From contig JAUCBJ010007797.1 in the NCBI GenBank assembly GCA_032718475.1, forward strand, positions 1-30,149: a stretch of 30,149 nt of DNA, written 5' to 3'. The notes below the pieces were generated by a model that was given only the letters and a program-made list of their open reading frames with translations, was not told the origin of the DNA and made no database searches. The translations under genes were made by a program, and so were the position numbers. The stretch comes from Nemertoderma westbladi. Lineage: Eukaryota; Xenacoelomorpha; Nemertodermatida; Nemertodermatidae. This document shows, piece after piece, positions 30,094 to 30,149 of this stretch. Numbering within the stretch: position 1 is the stretch's first letter; each line of letters opens with the position of its first letter.

Positions 30094-30149
30094 ATTTAAA
30101 ACATGCAGTCCCTGACATCACACAGAACTTGCACAGCTTTGACAGCACA

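Larger units (their letters stand above)
28714..30149. other. Upstream region of TEKT2
   Basis: 1.4 kb of mostly AT-rich sequence containing the X-box/CCAAT pair, an E-box CACGTG at 28994-28999 and the motif TAGGCCTA in several places. No TATA box is evident at a suitable position. Open frames at 28849-29076 (plus) and 29041-29232 (minus) overlap the likely promoter and look like nothing known. Two weak minus-strand exon candidates are listed separately. Confidence 0.5.

Overview
The window is a stretch of an animal (metazoan) nuclear genome, almost entirely occupied by one intron-rich gene on the minus strand: a tektin-2 (TEKT2 / sea-urchin tektin-B1 type) gene. Six coding exons can be placed with GT-AG splice sites and matching phases (28713-28517, 27453-27336, 16257-16085, 14451-14275, 13753-13563, 4524-4361). 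They join to exactly 1020 nt (340 codons) starting at an ATG and ending at a donor. The C-terminal ~90 residues expected for the family are not found here and presumably lie left of position 1. Tektins are coiled-coil filament proteins inside axonemal doublet microtubules, so the organism makes motile cilia or flagellated sperm. The AT-rich introns, a CR1/L2-like LINE and the vertebrate/echinoderm-like tektin suggest an invertebrate, possibly a marine one; the species cannot be named from sequence alone.

Layout, left to right on the + strand. 1-2779: 3' part of a LINE retrotransposon with an open reading frame (AP-endonuclease tail plus reverse transcriptase), a structured 3' UTR and an (ATCT)n tail. 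2780-3211: a 54-bp minisatellite. 3212-4360: AT-rich intron 6 sequence with (TA)n and poly-C tracts. 4361-4524: tektin exon 6. 4898-13562: an ~8.7 kb minisatellite of 54/55-bp units that fills intron 5 and starts exactly at the exon 5 splice donor. 13563-13753: exon 5. 13754-14274: intron 4 with a 15-bp repeat. 14275-14451: exon 4. 14485-15976: a piggyBac-like non-autonomous element in intron 3. 16085-16257: exon 3. 16321-26727: a ~10.4 kb array of 57-bp units in intron 2. 27336-27453: exon 2. 27454-28516: intron 1 with diverged ~174-bp repeats. 28517-28713: exon 1. 28714-30149: upstream/promoter region with an RFX X-box-like site and a CCAAT box, plus two weak exon candidates.

The main discovery candidate is the intron 5 array. 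Every unit carries a copy of the exon 5 donor context (ACAG|GTTGGT), and part of the unit matches the last 18 nt of exon 5 at 16 of 18 positions. This suggests that an exon/intron junction was duplicated and amplified into roughly 150 decoy splice donors inside the gene's own intron. Only ~4% of the 24 kb from the ATG to the last visible exon is coding; the rest is mostly tandem repeats, recalling (by analogy only) the satellite-bloated introns of some sperm-axoneme genes.
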